A DNA stretch of 64,000 nt, taken from the NCBI GenBank assembly GCA_008711295.1, contig VUYV01000020.1:2529296-2593295 (forward strand), read 5' to 3'. The notes under the pieces are model-generated. The model had not been told where the DNA came from and ran no database searches. It was given only the letters and a program-made list of their open reading frames with translations. This document shows, piece after piece, positions 24,271 through 38,700 of the stretch. The first letter of the stretch is position 1. Each line of letters opens with the position of its first letter. Origin of the DNA: Anarhynchus alexandrinus (lineage: Eukaryota; Chordata; Aves; Charadriiformes; Charadriidae). Position numbers and translations under genes: made by a program.

Positions 24271-26500
24271 GAGGCTCTGCATCTCTCTGCCAAGGCAGGA
24301 GTTCCAGTTAAGGCGCTTCAGCTTTGCCGAAGAGAGCCACGAGTCAGTATCCCTCATGCTCTATGGTTGGGAATCCTCCACTTTTCCTTCCCCTCACCTC
24401 ATCCTCCTACCTCCTAAGGCGTGCTTGAAAACGGGCTCACTTTTCTTGCATGAGCAGGTCCTGTAGACAAGGTTTAGGGCACCTTGGAGGTGGAAAGGAA
24501 GCTTTAATAGAAAAGCACATCAGCTGTTAGAACTAGGACAAGTAGGCAGCTGGAGTTCGTGCTGTTTTTTGAAAAGTGTGAAAATCTTAGCTGAGCCACT
24601 AAATATCTTGAGAACAGGTGTTTAGGGAGTCGGGGAGGATGGCACTACACAACGTAGTCTTTGTTTTTAAAGCAAGCTGTGAGAACCCCACCTCTCTCGT
24701 CTTGAGCTTTGGGGGAAAATTCCAACTTCAAAAGGACCAGTTAAAAGGCAAGGAAATTGACATCCAACCTATTCTACCTGAGTGTCAAGGAGGAGAGTAC
24801 CCTTGCTAACCTTACAGATGACCAGCTCAGTCAGATCAACATGAAGGAAAAGAAAGGAATAAATTCATTTAGAATCTACATTTTCCTTTTTTTCTGTGAC
24901 TTTCCGAAGTTGTTTTTTCTTAGTATTTTTACTTTGAGAAAGAGATGAGTATTTTCTATAACAGGTGATTGCATGACAAAGGCCATAGAACAGTGGCAAT
25001 TTTGCTAATCATGGGCAAAAATAAGGAGTTCTGTAGCACCAGGTATTGCTTTCCATGCCAGCCTCTCTTCTGATTTCCTATTTCCTGAGTCAGGCAATAG
25101 TGTCTAAGAGAGTATGTTACAGTTACAGCTGTGGTTGGCTGCCCTAAGGCTTTGCAAGAGCTACTAGGTAATTTTTGATAGTTATTTTAATTCTTATAGT
25201 ACTCTGATTAGAATAACAATTTCTGTGCTTTTGTTTTTATCTGTTATCTTAGGTATGACCTTAATGGCATATCTTAGTATCTGTTTTATAAAATATTTCT
25301 CCATTGTAACAACCCTGTGAAACTGTACAAGCTATTTTTAGAGGAAAAATTAGACACAAGGTAAGAACTTGAGGTATAGCTCTACTGATGATTACAGTGC
25401 ATTAAAATTAGTTGCTTAATCCACGCGTAGATTTGAGCGCACTGAATGAAACATTTAATTTTCTGTATATACTTACCTATGAATGTTAAGATCTACTGAA
25501 TGGGATTGATGGCAGTCAGCACATGCAAGTGGATGAGTGTGCCCCATAATAGGAAAACATGGCAGGAAAGGATTTAGATGCTTCTTAGTAGACCTGAATT
25601 ATGGGCTTAGGATTCAGAAACCAAACCTTTTCTAGACTTATGTGTTAGTGGAGTAGAAAGGGAAAGAAAATGGAAGGAGCCACCTTTGTGTAACAGCCCA
25701 CTGCTTATCAGTCACCCATGAATATACTTTGTTTTGAGCTGTTTTAGACATTCTCATCTAGGGCAATTAACCTGCTAGTCCCTAGCCACCGGGAGATGGA
25801 CAGAGAAACTCCTTTCTCCTGTTGAAGAATAACATCCATTCCCTATGAACTGCAGTATTCCAGGGTTTTGGCACAGAATTAAGAGAAAGTCTGACAGTCA
25901 TTACGCTGAAGATCTTTGATGCTAAATTAATTTTTTTCCACTGAAAAAATTATTACCCAACACACCTCTTGCAGTATTTCTGCAAACACTTACACATGTT
26001 AAGAATATTATGCGTGGTGGGGCATTTGTATAAGAATCATGTGTAAGTGCTTATGTGAACAATGCTTTAAGACCTGCTATGGAAGTGTATGCAAGACTTT
26101 ATGTAAGCTCAGTTGCTGAATATGAGTATATATTTTGCAAACTAAAATTTAAACAAATCATTTATATTCTAAACCATTTCTATTTCTCAGCAGACATTCA
26201 GTGAAAGTATTTATATTTAAAAAAATTTATTTGTTATATGGAAAGATGTTCACTTCACAAAATATAAACACATGGTAAATTATTTTTAAAAAAATCTTTC
26301 AGTGGTAATCATCTTCAGCTTGACATTTGTAACCTATCATAAAATGCCTGGAAAGTCAGTTTTGAGATGCTCTTATTTTTCATGTTTTTATTCCTTACCT
26401 TGCTCTCCCTTCCTGTCTCCTTGAAAAGGTAGATTTGAAAAATCTGGATTGTTATAAACACAGCTTTTTCTTTTTTTTTTTTTTTATTCCCACATTTCAG
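24271..26500 (+). other. Probable first intron of DNAH8
   Basis: This region falls from high GC to AT-rich and holds no recognised exon or repeat. A poly-T tract (about 26466-26485) forms the pyrimidine tract of the acceptor of the first coding exon. Confidence 0.55.
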
Positions 26501-26789
26501 AATGGAGGGGGCACAAAAGAATAATAAAGAAAGTTCAAACACTGGAGAAGATGCTGGGCCCAGTCTTGCTGCTGCAAAAAGTACTGGGCCTTATCTCACT
26601 GTAGAGAGTTCTGTGCCTGCTCCTGTTATATCAGAAGATGCTGTAGCCAGATCTATTCGCCATAGTCGACAAATAGCAAGCTTTTGCTCTTCCCAAGAGT
26701 CTTTTTCTCTTGCAAGCCGAAAATTGTCTAGGTTTTGCAGGAGTGCTAGTGGAGTTCTATCCTTGCAAGAAGTTTTAAAAGAAAAACAG
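26501..26789 (+). CDS. DNAH8: DNAH8 coding exon 1 (residues 1-96)
   Basis: The acceptor is CACATTTCAG| and the ATG follows one base later. The donor is AAACAG|GTTTAG. The first 45 or so residues are hydrophilic and probably disordered. Conserved sequence starts near [11 protein letters not shown] and runs to [12 protein letters not shown]. Confidence 0.93.
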
Positions 26790-29700
26790 GTTTAGTATTC
26801 AACTTTTGGTCTTGAAATAAATTTAAGGATCTTTTCTCAGATGATTAAATTAATTTTATATTAATTGGGCTTTTTTCTTTCTTTTTTTTTCTCCTTTTTG
26901 TTTATACTCGGTTCCTTTATTAAATTATTGCTGATATAAAGTGAGTGAGTCTTTGTTTTCAGTGTTTGCAGTATTTTAAGATTTTATTTTAAAGTACTAG
27001 AGGAAGGAAGCAGGAGATATTAACTGAACAATTTACACTGAAGTGAAGCTATACCCAGCTTAGTTCCTGCAAATATTTACCCACTCTAGATACTTCAGTT
27101 TTAAATTGATGTTGTGACCTTTATGCATTAATATAATAAACTGAAATACTGATTGTGAAAAATAAAATCAGTTAATATGGCACACAAATATCTTAAAATA
27201 TACCTGTAGTGTATTTAATGTTTGCTTTTCCTTGCCATATCCTCAGAGTTGACTTTACATTTTATAATAATTCTTAATAATTTGTTCTTCTGTTAGCCTC
27301 TGAAAATTTAGATATTTTTAAAGAGTAGGGCAGTTCTGTAGTCTTATAATACAAGACAGTAGATTTCAGCATTACTTTCAAGTTAAGTAGCAGGTCATTG
27401 TTGTGATCGCTTGTGTATTTTTAGTTTGAAATACATCTTTAATGTTTTAGGCTCGATACAAAGAAGCAAGAGAATATCGAAGAACAAAAGTTGATGCTTC
27501 ATATAAATACATATTTGAAGTTCTCAGTGTCAGGCTAGGTTTAGACTTAACAACTGTGGAAGAAATGATTTTGGATGCCCCTTCGGTGAGTCTTTTCTAT
27601 ATGTTTGTTAATTTTAATTATTAGTCAAAATACGTAGTTGGTATGAAGTGTTATCCATCATTATAATTGTTTCTGCTAGAAAATGTGATTAATAGGGCAC
27701 ACAACTCATCTAAAATGATACCTGACTAAATCATTCAGCTTCGTTTCCTGACAGATTTGCAAATATTCCCAAGGTTTTTGATTGTGACTTTTTCATCTTT
27801 CTTACCTCAAGGAAAATATAATTGCTGGTGTTATTTTGACCCAAGGGATTCTTGTCACATACACCACTTCCAACAAGTTTCATCCATCTCAGCCTGACAT
27901 TATATTCTAAAGACGATCATTTTTACTTGTTAAGCAAGTCCTCACTGAAATGCCAAAGATACTGCAAAAATATGTGTAACTTCATAGGAACATTTTGAAA
28001 ATTAAGACTGTTATTTAGTAATAAGAGGGAAGATTAATCCTACACCATTTAATTACATTACATTTGGAAAGACCCATTAAATCATTTCCAGTTTTGAATG
28101 CTTTGTTTATTTTTGAATGTTTAAAAGATGAGATAAAGTGGGTTTGTAGAGTGAGTAGATCCCAAACCTGTGACACTTGTGAAAGCTCAGTCATTCTTTG
28201 TGTGTCTTTAATGTTGTGTCTTTCATAGCATTTCAAAGTGATTGAACAAACAGGAGCAACCAGCTAAACTGTTTTTTTACTGGAATATCAAAACTCAGTA
28301 TGGCTGTATGTGAAAAAATATGGCCCCTGTCTTCTCTGATTGCATAATGCGATTTGTGTCTGTTAGAGAGATTTGATTTAGCATTCAAAACTTGGCCAGA
28401 TAGTGTCTCATTTGGTCAAATGAATCAATTGTTAGAACTTCCAAGCACAAATACAGGCTGGGCGGGGAATGGCTGGAGAGCAGCACTGAGGAGAAGGACC
28501 TGGGTGTGCTGATCGACGAGAATCTCAACATGAGCCAGCAATGTGCGATCGCAGCCCAGAAGGCCAACCGCATCCTGGGCTGCATCAAAAGAAGTGTGGC
28601 CAGCAGGGCGAGGGAGGTGATTCTGCCCCTCTACTACACTCTCGTGAGACACCATGGGGAGTACTGCGTCCAGCTCTGGAGTCCCCAACATAAGAAGGAC
28701 ATGGACCTGCTGGAGCGTGTCCAGAGGAGGGCCACGAGGATGATCCGAGGGCTGGAGCACCTCTCCTATGAGGAGAGGCTGAAAGAGTTGGGGCTGTTCA
28801 GCCTGGAGAAGAGAAGGCTCCGGGGAGATCTTATTGCAGCCTTCCAGTACCGAAAGGGGGCCTACAGGAGAGCTGGGGAGGGACTTTTTACTAGGGCATG
28901 TAGTGATAGGACAAGGGGGAATGGCTTCAAACTGGAAGAGGGCAGGTTTAGATTGAACATTAGGAAGAATTTTTTCACTTTGAGGGTGGTGAGGCACTGG
29001 AACAGGTTGCCCCGAGAGGTTGTTGAGGCTTGCGAAAGAAGCTGAGGAGAGAGAAGTACAATTGAGCTCATCTGCTTCATTCAATATCGGAATTACGTAT
29101 TTCAGAACAGTATTACTAAACCAAACAATCCTGCATGTGTTTCTCTCAAAAGGCAGAGTTCAGTTCAGAGTTCAGCATCATGGAACATGTTGTTGAACAG
29201 GTTGCCCAGAGAGGTTGTTGAGGCCCCATCCCTGGAGGCGTTCAAGGCAACCTGGTCTAGTGGGAGGTGTCCCTGCCTATGGCAGGGGGGTTGGAACTCG
29301 ATGATCTTCAAGGTCCTTTCCAACCTAAACCATTCTATGATTCTATGAACTGCAGGTGTTCAGTTACAAGCCAAATTTAGTCCCAATCCAAATTTGTTGT
29401 TTATTGTTTGCTTACTGATATTTGTATATCATAAAATGTACTTAAACAGTGCTTATGCTTACACAACATAGAGATGCTTTAAGTGTTGTCAGTCAACTAA
29501 CGTTTCCTTTTTTTTTTACGGTTCCTAAATGGTATATAGTTTTAGATCATCCTAACTTAATGTAAAACTGCTGTTCTATACTGAGTTTGACTAATTCAGA
29601 CACTTGAGAACCTTTGGGTTCTTAAGGCTTCTTTTTTTAGTTTTGTTTTGGTTTTGGGTTGGGTTTTCAGGACCATCTGAAAACTTTTTATTGTTGGAAA

Positions 29701-32700
29701 TTTTCCAGTTTCCAGTTTTACTTTATTCATAAACACTTTAGGCTGCTCGGGCTATATCACCATTGTCCTTTAAGAAATTGTCATTTAGTAAATTACCATA
29801 TACATATCATGTCTTTGACATCCATGAATTAAGTTTTACCCTTTAAAGCATTAGCCTGTATGTGTATTCACAGTGACTGTTTGTACCACATGGACTTGAA
29901 CCAGAAGCTATTTGCAGAGGCAGTAGCCATGGGGACAGTTTACATCTTACCTCCTGTGTAAGGTGATACAAGCCCAAAAGTTACTGTTCAACTTTTTCTT
30001 CCTCTCAAGTTGGAGTGCTTTTTGTAGTAGTGAATCTTTTTCTGGTTTTTGTCATTGCCCTTTCAGTACTTTACCAATGTAATGCATTTCTAGAGCTGAC
30101 TTGCTTTTACTACTTTTATTTTTGCACAATTTTGTCTTCTCAAAAGAGTGGGTCCACCTGGGTGTCACTCATTTTCCTATCATCGTTCTGATTCAGATTT
30201 TATATTTATTTGTTACGGGAAAAAAATCATACTCATAAGAAATCTACCACATCTAGAGGTATGTACTTTGTGCTTGAACATGTGATGCATCTCCAGACAT
30301 ACGTGCCAGCTAAATTTCTGACTTTTTTGATGGGGGCGAAACAGGTCTCACTGCCAAGGTTGAGCCCTTCAGTTGGACAACTTGAATGCTCAGTCACATC
30401 TTGTTGAGTTAGTCATCCTTACAGATAACTACAAAGACTGTGAAAGAAGCTGGATTTTGACCAGATCAGTACCTTCTGATCTCCCTCAAACCTTCAAACC
30501 CCTCCCTTCAAACACCCTTGGGGGTGTTGGTGGACAACCGGCTGAGTATGAGCCATCGGTGTGCCCAGGCAGCCAAGAAGGCCAACACCATCCTGGCCTG
30601 CATCAGGAATAGTGTGGTGAGCCGGACTAGGGAAGTGATCATCCCCCTGTACTCGGCACTGGTGAGGCCTCACCTCGAGTACTGTGTTCAGTTTTGGGCC
30701 CCTCACTACAAGAAGGACATTGAGGTGTTGGAGCGTGTCCAGAGAAGGGCTACTAAGCTGGTGAGGGGTCTGGAGGACAAACCTTATGAGGAACAACTGA
30801 GGGATCTGGGGTTGTTTAGCCTGGAGAAGAGGAGGCTGAGGGGAGACCTTATCACCCTCTACAACTACCTGAAAGGAGGTTGTAGAGAGATGGGAGCTGA
30901 CCTCTTCTCCCTGGTGACAAGTGATAGGACAAGAGGAAACAGGTTCAAGTTATGTCAGGGCAGGNTTTCCAGGGTAGGTTAACGGTTGGACTTGATGATC
31001 TTAAAGGTCCCGTCCAACCTCACTAATTCTATGATTCTATGAGTCTTTCAGTGCTTTTCAGAGCTTTGTTCACTTCCTGCTAAATTACATATCCTGGTTT
31101 TACTAGGGCACATAAATTGCCTAGGGCAGTTTGATAATTCAGATTTTGGAAACCCTAGCTATAATTTCAGGCAAGTTCTTCAGAATGATAATCCATACCC
31201 AAATAGTGTGTGTTTCAAAGCTTTGAATCCTTACTATCCAAAGCACCTTGTATAACATGACAAAATCAAAGTGGCCATCTAGAGACCCATAGTGTTTTAG
31301 GATGGCCAGTTTATGGACAGGTACAGCAAGCTAATTATGGGGCAGCATGATCTCCCTCAGATGTGATTTCATTGTCCTTTCAGAGGTCAGCAGAATCTTT
31401 GTTATCATGAAAAGGTTTTGGAGCCAATGTGGCCGATTCATGTCTGCAGAATAAAACCCACATGTGTCATGTTACTCGTCTTTTACAAATGAATCTTTTA
31501 TATTTAGGGGTAGGGTTGCAATAGCAGGGTATGTCAAGTCATGCAAATCTGCTGTGTGTGTTTCTAAGTCTCTTATGACCAATTACTTCCAGCTAAAACT
31601 TTAGACTTACAGATCTCTCTAAGTGACAGAATATCCTCCAATGTCTCTGCAGTACTGCACAAGACCATAAACATTTGATATACAGTTATCAGGAGCTAGG
31701 CCACCTGTGTGTGCAGGTTCAGGCAATATTTGAAATATCTGCTATGTTGTTTTGTAACTCGTTACAATATTTGAGGAAAAACATTACATGCCACCAAAAC
31801 TTTAAACAGTGGGGTGGTCAAATTATTTCTGCATGTCTTAAAGGCAAAGAAAAATATTTTGAGTAACAAGTATTCACTTTTTGATTTAACAGTTGGAAGC
31901 CTTTGATTCTTTTTTTGCCAAGGGAGGAAGTAAAACATTGAAAGTTTTCTATCAAGAAGGAGAAGCACCAGGAATAGGTAAATTTTTAGCAGTATTAATA
32001 CAGGGAGAGGTAGTAGTGGCTTCTATTGTTAATTTTGTTAAATGATTCCCAGGATAAAATCTGTTTTTACTTGTTCACAATTTTGCAGCCTTTTGCTATA
32101 AGGACTGAAAATTCATAGTTTAAATGCTTACTTCAAGTCAAATTGTTTAGAAAAATTCCAGTCAATTTTAGCCATTCTTGGAAGGAAGGCTATAAAAATA
32201 AAAGTTCTTCTGAAATCTTAAATTGGTTGCAACTTTTTCTTACAGGAGTTATGCCCCCAGTTCATTAGAAAGCACTTTCATAAACCTGTCTGAATTTGCA
32301 TTTATTACAAATATTTGAAATTTTTTAGTTTTCACATGCTCAGTAGAGAATTAGAATTTAATGTCTAAAACCCCTAATGATTCTCTAAGCACTGAACATG
32401 CTATTCCCTTACCAATTTATATGAAACTATCAAATTGCATAGGATTATATCATAGAGGACCTGCTGGTATCTTATATTCTTTATTTTCTCATTTAGGTGT
32501 CACATCTTGTTTGATAGGGTGAATGCGAATAAACAAAGAAAGTACCTCAGTCACAAACAAATTAACCCAGAATGATGGGCCTGACCAAACTCCTCTTTCA
32601 GTGCAATACAATACACCAAAATTGCTTTGTAAGATGTATGTTCTATATTTGGTGTAGATATTTAATTGTGTGGTTAGTTACAGGCATGAATTCAGCTGGT

Positions 32701-35700
32701 TTTGATTCTCTTACACACAAAAGAAGAAAATAAATTATTTCTATGTCAAATTTTATTTCACTATATTGATTTTAAGCATTTTATAATATCCTTACTTTTA
32801 AAAATAGTGACACCTATGAAATTCTTTTCAGAGTGTGGTCGGACAATTCCAGGAGTTGTAAAAGGAAGTAAAATGATGCAATTCTATGTGGACAACACAC
32901 CAGACAAATTCGTAGGACTATGCTTATTTTTCGTTCGTTGTAAGAATGACAGCCCTATAAATGCAAAAACTATGCATGAGGTATTCTCTCATATATTTTA
33001 AAAACTAAAAACTTTGAAAGTAGCTTTTTTGTTTCATTATTTGTTTCACTATTGTCACATAACTAAAGTTACTGGTAACCTCATTTTTGAATGTTAAGCT
33101 ATATCACGCTCTTTGCTCTCCTTTTTGGGTAGACAATCAATAGCTGTATTACTTCAGCAAATACTCAGGATCTCTTGTGAATTCAGTGTCTTGTTGAAGA
33201 AGTCAGCATTTAGATTAGTTTCTCATTCTCCTTGCTGTTTTTGAAGAGGTTAAAGCCACTAAGTGTATTTTCAATGTGATCAAAATCTCTGAACTAGAAG
33301 CATTCACTGAGAAGACTTTATTGCAAATTCCAGGAGACAAAAAGTTTACTTCTACCTTTCTCTTTTATGTGTCTTTGAATGTGTGAAATACACATTTATC
33401 CTATGTAAATTATGTAGCATGAGTTTTTCTGCTTTACAAGACAAATTCTTAGATAAGTGTGGGCTTAATTTTCATTTATTTACACATCTTGATACTCAGG
33501 CAGTGCTCAAGGGACTGTAAATTGATAAGAATCAGTCCTATATATGTATCTTTTAATTAATATGATTTCAAATTCTTCAGACAGAAATACATTATTAATT
33601 AATATACTTTAGATATTAAAAATGTTTTATTCCTTTTGAGATCTGAGAAGGTGAAGGGAGAAAAGCTCTATTAGAAGTAAGACACAAGATCTGTTTTTAT
33701 CAAAAGTCTCATGTCATAAATATTACTTTTGCATCAGATTCCTTACTGAAGTGATCAGAAAAGGAAATTTATGTTCTAGGAAGTTTGTTACATGAAATAT
33801 GTTAATATTTACTGATTTGAGGGACGTTTAAAATTATGGAATACTAAATTTAGTCAGAACTTGAAAAGTTTCGTTTTGGAGACTAGACAAAAGTTTTATC
33901 TGATCCAAAGTAACATACATTCAGTCAGATAATTGCTTCTAATATAATTTCAGACATTTTGGAGATTCAGAGCATTTTTGCTACTTGCATTTCATTATTT
34001 AGTACCTAATTGTAGATGGGGACACTTAGAATTGTTATGTACTATTAAAAAAAATCCAAACTTTCTGTATGATAGGGAAATAACTGAAATTACAAAAATA
34101 TAACCTGGCAGCCATTTAAAACTGTATTAAATCGTTATTGACTTCCCTTTTTTATTGAAAACATTACCTTATGGTCACATGGTAGGTATCATTATTTTGT
34201 AAAGATTTTGTCTCCTTAAATTAAGGTTTTCATTGGCAAATTGGAGTGCTTTTATAAAAAAATACACTGATTTTATGATACTGTTTCCAGTCTAAGTTAC
34301 TGCATTACTAACAATTGTTCTGTTACAATGCAGGATATATTCTTTGGTGTTTTGGATGCCACTGAAGGACTCCTACATGGTGTTAGGAATATGATAGAAA
34401 AGATTTTTCTCCCGGCTATCCTTGCAACAAATAACTGGGGTGCTTTAAGTCAGACCAAACAGGATACAAAAGACAAACAGAATTTTGTGGAAACAATTAA
34501 CAGATACCTTTCATTTTTAGAAGGTAAATGTCACATTTAAGAAGTAATCAAACTAGAGGAATTCTACTTAAGAATTAGTAGCACATAGGTGAGGAATTTT
34601 TCACGTTCTGCAAGGAAAAATAAAATGATCAATTACTTGCATAATAAATACAAGTAGATTATTTACTTGAGAAAATATTCTAGTGATATGTTACTTTTAA
34701 GGAGGAACACTGGATTTAAAATAAGAATTTTCTGCTTTATGTAAGTGCAGTAAAATGGCTATTGTATTGAAGCAACACTGATTGCAGACATATGTTCCCA
34801 AACTTACACTAGTATAAATTAATTTGATATTCTTAATTGTTTCTGTATTGTTTTTTTTTTTCAGGGGCTATAATAAGCATTGAAGGAACTGTTCAGTTGG
34901 AAAAAATAGATTACATTAATTTTTCTAAACTCCAGTCCTTTGAGAAAGTAACTGCAGCAGCTGATAGTCCTGACATGGTTCACCAGCTAGAGGAAGTACT
35001 TATGATATGGTATAGACAAATTGAACAGGTAAGTTTTTGTTTTAACGCATCAGTCCAGCATGAATATGGATAGATATTTATAAATGATACATGAAACTTG
35101 CCTGAAGTTAGCTGAAGGCTTTGTCTGCATCTCCACCTAAGACAAGTACTTCACTTCTATGCACAAGTGTATTTAAGTAGGTAGTCCTTATCCCTAGGAA
35201 CTTACAATCTAGCAAGAATAAGAGTTTCTGAACAGTTAATACACAAATAGTAAGAAGGAGAGGACAGAAGGATCCAGGAGTAAAAACATTGGTGAGGACC
35301 ACATATATATACAGTTAGGTATACTCCATACATAACCTGTTAAGTTTCTGCTGCCATTCATGGTATGAGATACTACTCTTAGAAAGAGCTTTGACCAGGC
35401 CCAGTAAGGCATTTTTGCTCTTCTGTAAGTCTTACATGGTAAGGTCTCAGTTATCCTATAAATTAGTGTTTGAGACTTCCGTGATAAAGCACAGAACCAT
35501 CAAAATACAGAATCTGGCTAGACCGGGACATACTCTTACTTACAAGGGCATACTGTGTTTAGTGTGTTTACACATACAATGTGTACAACATTGTGTTTAC
35601 AGCATAAAAATAAGTACATACAAATAAGTACATTTATGACTTTGTCTGATATTTAATGTTTTTATTAAAATAGTTCTTCAAGTTTTTTTACAAGTGAAGT

Positions 35701-38700
35701 TACATTTGGTGCATTTCAATCCATAGATTCTGATTAAAGAAAAAAATATGGGTATATGCTGAGATTCACCCGGTTTATGACAGCAGTTGAACATCTGTAT
35801 TAGTTGCCTTCATTCCAGTTTAAGAATATGATTAAGTTCAATTCAGACTTAGGATGCTTTTCCAAATCAGAACCCTTTTCATGTGTCAATAACTGCAAGC
35901 TTGTTCCTTTTTAAGTTAGTATCTTCAGAGTATTTATTCTCTTCTTTATAATGATTTGTCTGTTCTCTATAGGAGACTTTTGTGGTTTTTTTTTTTCAAT
36001 TTCATTGCAGGTTCTGATAGAGAGTAAGCAGATGAGGAAAGAAGCTGATGATTCAGGTCCACTGACTGAACTACAGCACTGGAAATGTATGTCTGCTAAA
36101 TTTAATTTTATTATTGAGCAGATCAAAGGACCAAACTGCAAAGCTGTCATTAATGTTCTGAATGTTGGACATTCTAAACTACTAAAGGTAATATTTTTTT
36201 CTTTTTTTGGTTGTTTTTTACTATAGTAGACAGAGCTTGTGATATTTTTTTTGTTTCATTGCATCTAAGAGATATTTCTTGAGGACAATTCAGAGAGAGA
36301 AATTTAGATATGGTGCTGGTGTGCTTAATATGTTAAGAGAAATAACAAGACATTTTTAGAGATACAGAGAAAAATTATCATAAATGAAAATAACTTTTAT
36401 TGCCTGCTTTGAAAATGCCTTTAAAAATTAATTTACCAAGTGTCGTGGTTTAGGCCAAATTGGCTACGGGGGACCTAGGGGACCCCAGATAGGACCGACA
36501 GATGCTCCCCTCTACCCCTCTTCAGAGAGAGAGGTAGAGGAGGAAAAAGAGACTTATGAGTTTAGAAAGAACTAAACTACTTTAATGAAATATTAATAAT
36601 AAAATAAAAAGAAATAATGAAAAATATATACAAAACCGTATCAAGCTCCCGAGATGACAATCACGACACCGGCTGGCACTGGGCCAGTCCCAGGCTGGAC
36701 TCGGTGACGGAGGGGAACCGGATTCCGGATCTGGATTCAGGATCGGGATCACAGGCAGACGAACAGAGTCCTCCTCAGACATCAGCCATTGTAGGAAGAG
36801 ACAAGAGGGCTGACCCTTTGATCCATCAGCTTTTATATTGAGCATGATGCAGATGGGATGGAATACCCTGTTGGTCAGTTTTGGGTCACCTGTCCTGTCC
36901 GCTCCTCCCTGCAGGTGGGACCCCACTATGTTTTTCGCTTCAGACCTTCCAACGGGGCAAACAACAAAGTTGGTTGGCCTTGGGTATTAGAACAACAAGT
37001 ATAAGCAGGAGCTTCTCTGCATACCGTGTCTGGGTGGGCATCAACTATAAACATAGGCCTTATCACTCTGAGAAAGTGAACATTGTCTGCACAATATGCT
37101 ATTAATTTCGGTAGTTAGAAGAGGCCCAGCTAAGAAGCAAAGTTACTGAACAAAATTGGTTCTGTTTTACCTCAAACCAGGACACCAAGGTTTGCTTCTG
37201 GCAAGTCAAAGAAATAGTTCACTATGGATGAAGTTTTTTACAGTACTGTTTTCCCTCTAGATGTGGCAGGAGCTAGATGCCAGAATCACAGACGCAGCAA
37301 ATGAATCGAAAGATAATGTGAAATACTTATGCACACTTGAAAAAGTTTGTCAGCCACTTTATAACTATGATCTTGTAAGTATGCTTTCATCTTTTTTAAA
37401 ATATAGTTTAGGTATTTACATAGAATGCCCAGGGCAAGAGAAATCTTTGTATTTGCTTAAAAGTAAATTTATCTAACTTACTTTTCTATTTTTCTGATTT
37501 TTTTTTCTAAATGCCCGTGAATCTAAATGTTAAAGCATTGGTTTATTCTATATTACATAAAATATACTTTAAAATATGTATCTTATCAATAAACATACAT
37601 ATGATTGCCTAGTAAGTCAGTCCTGCTACCAATATTTTTTTTTAAATGAGCTTAAACAGGTACGTATTTTATAACACAAGAAACTCAAAATATGTCTTTC
37701 ATTGAAAATTCCATATATGTCAATGAATAATCACACAGCAGTAACCAAAATACCAAAATTTCAGTTATATAGAGAACAATGAAATCTAATGAGGTACTAA
37801 ATGAGTAAATTAATATTTTGATATTGAAAACAGTATTAGCTGCTTCTAATTGCAGAAGTACCAGCCAGTCAGAATTTAAATAATTGGTTGTCCACGTAGA
37901 CTAGTCAGCCCTAGTTCAATGTCACAGTTATTAGATTTAATATTAACTATTAATTATTTTAATAGTTATGTGTTTCTAACGATTGTTGCAAAATAGGGTG
38001 GAAGGAGGGAATGCCCTAGCAAAAATCGCATATTCTGCTTTGTTTGTTAGTCCTCCTTGTTTTGATCCTACCAGCCTCCTGTCCTTTGTCAGGAAGTGTT
38101 GCATTTCTTTTGAATTGCTGGCGGCTTAGGATCCTACTTCAAAGTTTTAACTGAGGCTAGCAAAAAGTCTGTGATAATATATGATATAGAACTGATACTG
38201 CATGGAATAGTAGAAGAGACGGGTACGATAAACAGTATTACTAAGACCGTTTATCTTCATCTCTTCAGAGTATCACTAGAGGGTGCCAGGTACCAGGCCA
38301 TAATGAGGAGCTGCTTCATAAGAGTTATTAAGATAAAATTCTTCTTATCTTAAGCAAAGATAGACATTTGTGGGTGGAAACCCATTAACGAGTTCATCAC
38401 TTTACTAATACAGGATCGTTTACTATAGTTCTTTGTTTAATCTGTAACAATTTGGATAAATCTACATTTCTGTTTCATTTCTTGGAACATGGATCAAGAT
38501 AATTTAGGTAGGATTTTCTATTGTATTCAACTTAAAAATAATGACATCTAAGTTAAATATATCCTGTTTTAAAAAGAACTACATTCTGGATTGAGTTGAA
38601 TTTAATATCTGATATTAAAAAGTATTTCAAAAATTAGTGGATTAGTAATGGATTCCATGCAGATTTAATATATTTTGTGTGTGCATAAAATACGGCATTT

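Larger units (their letters stand above)
27586..31892 (+). other. DNAH8 intron 2, with CR1 copies
   Basis: This 4.3-kb intron contains two plus-strand CR1 regions, annotated separately. The remainder is AT-rich with nothing else recognised. Confidence 0.85.

Noticed and set aside
28506..29045. 179-codon plus-strand ORF as a possible host gene
   Set aside because: It is the C-terminal piece of a CR1 reverse transcriptase within a truncated element; the same holds for the ORFs at 30518-30982, 47995-48435 and on the minus strand at 39341-39640 and 50331-50800.
28425..29084. 219-codon minus-strand ORF
   Set aside because: It is antisense to the CR1 reverse-transcriptase fragment and has no host similarity.
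36582..36926. 114-codon minus-strand ORF in the LTR
   Set aside because: It falls within the LTR promoter and leader region, which does not code for protein in such elements.
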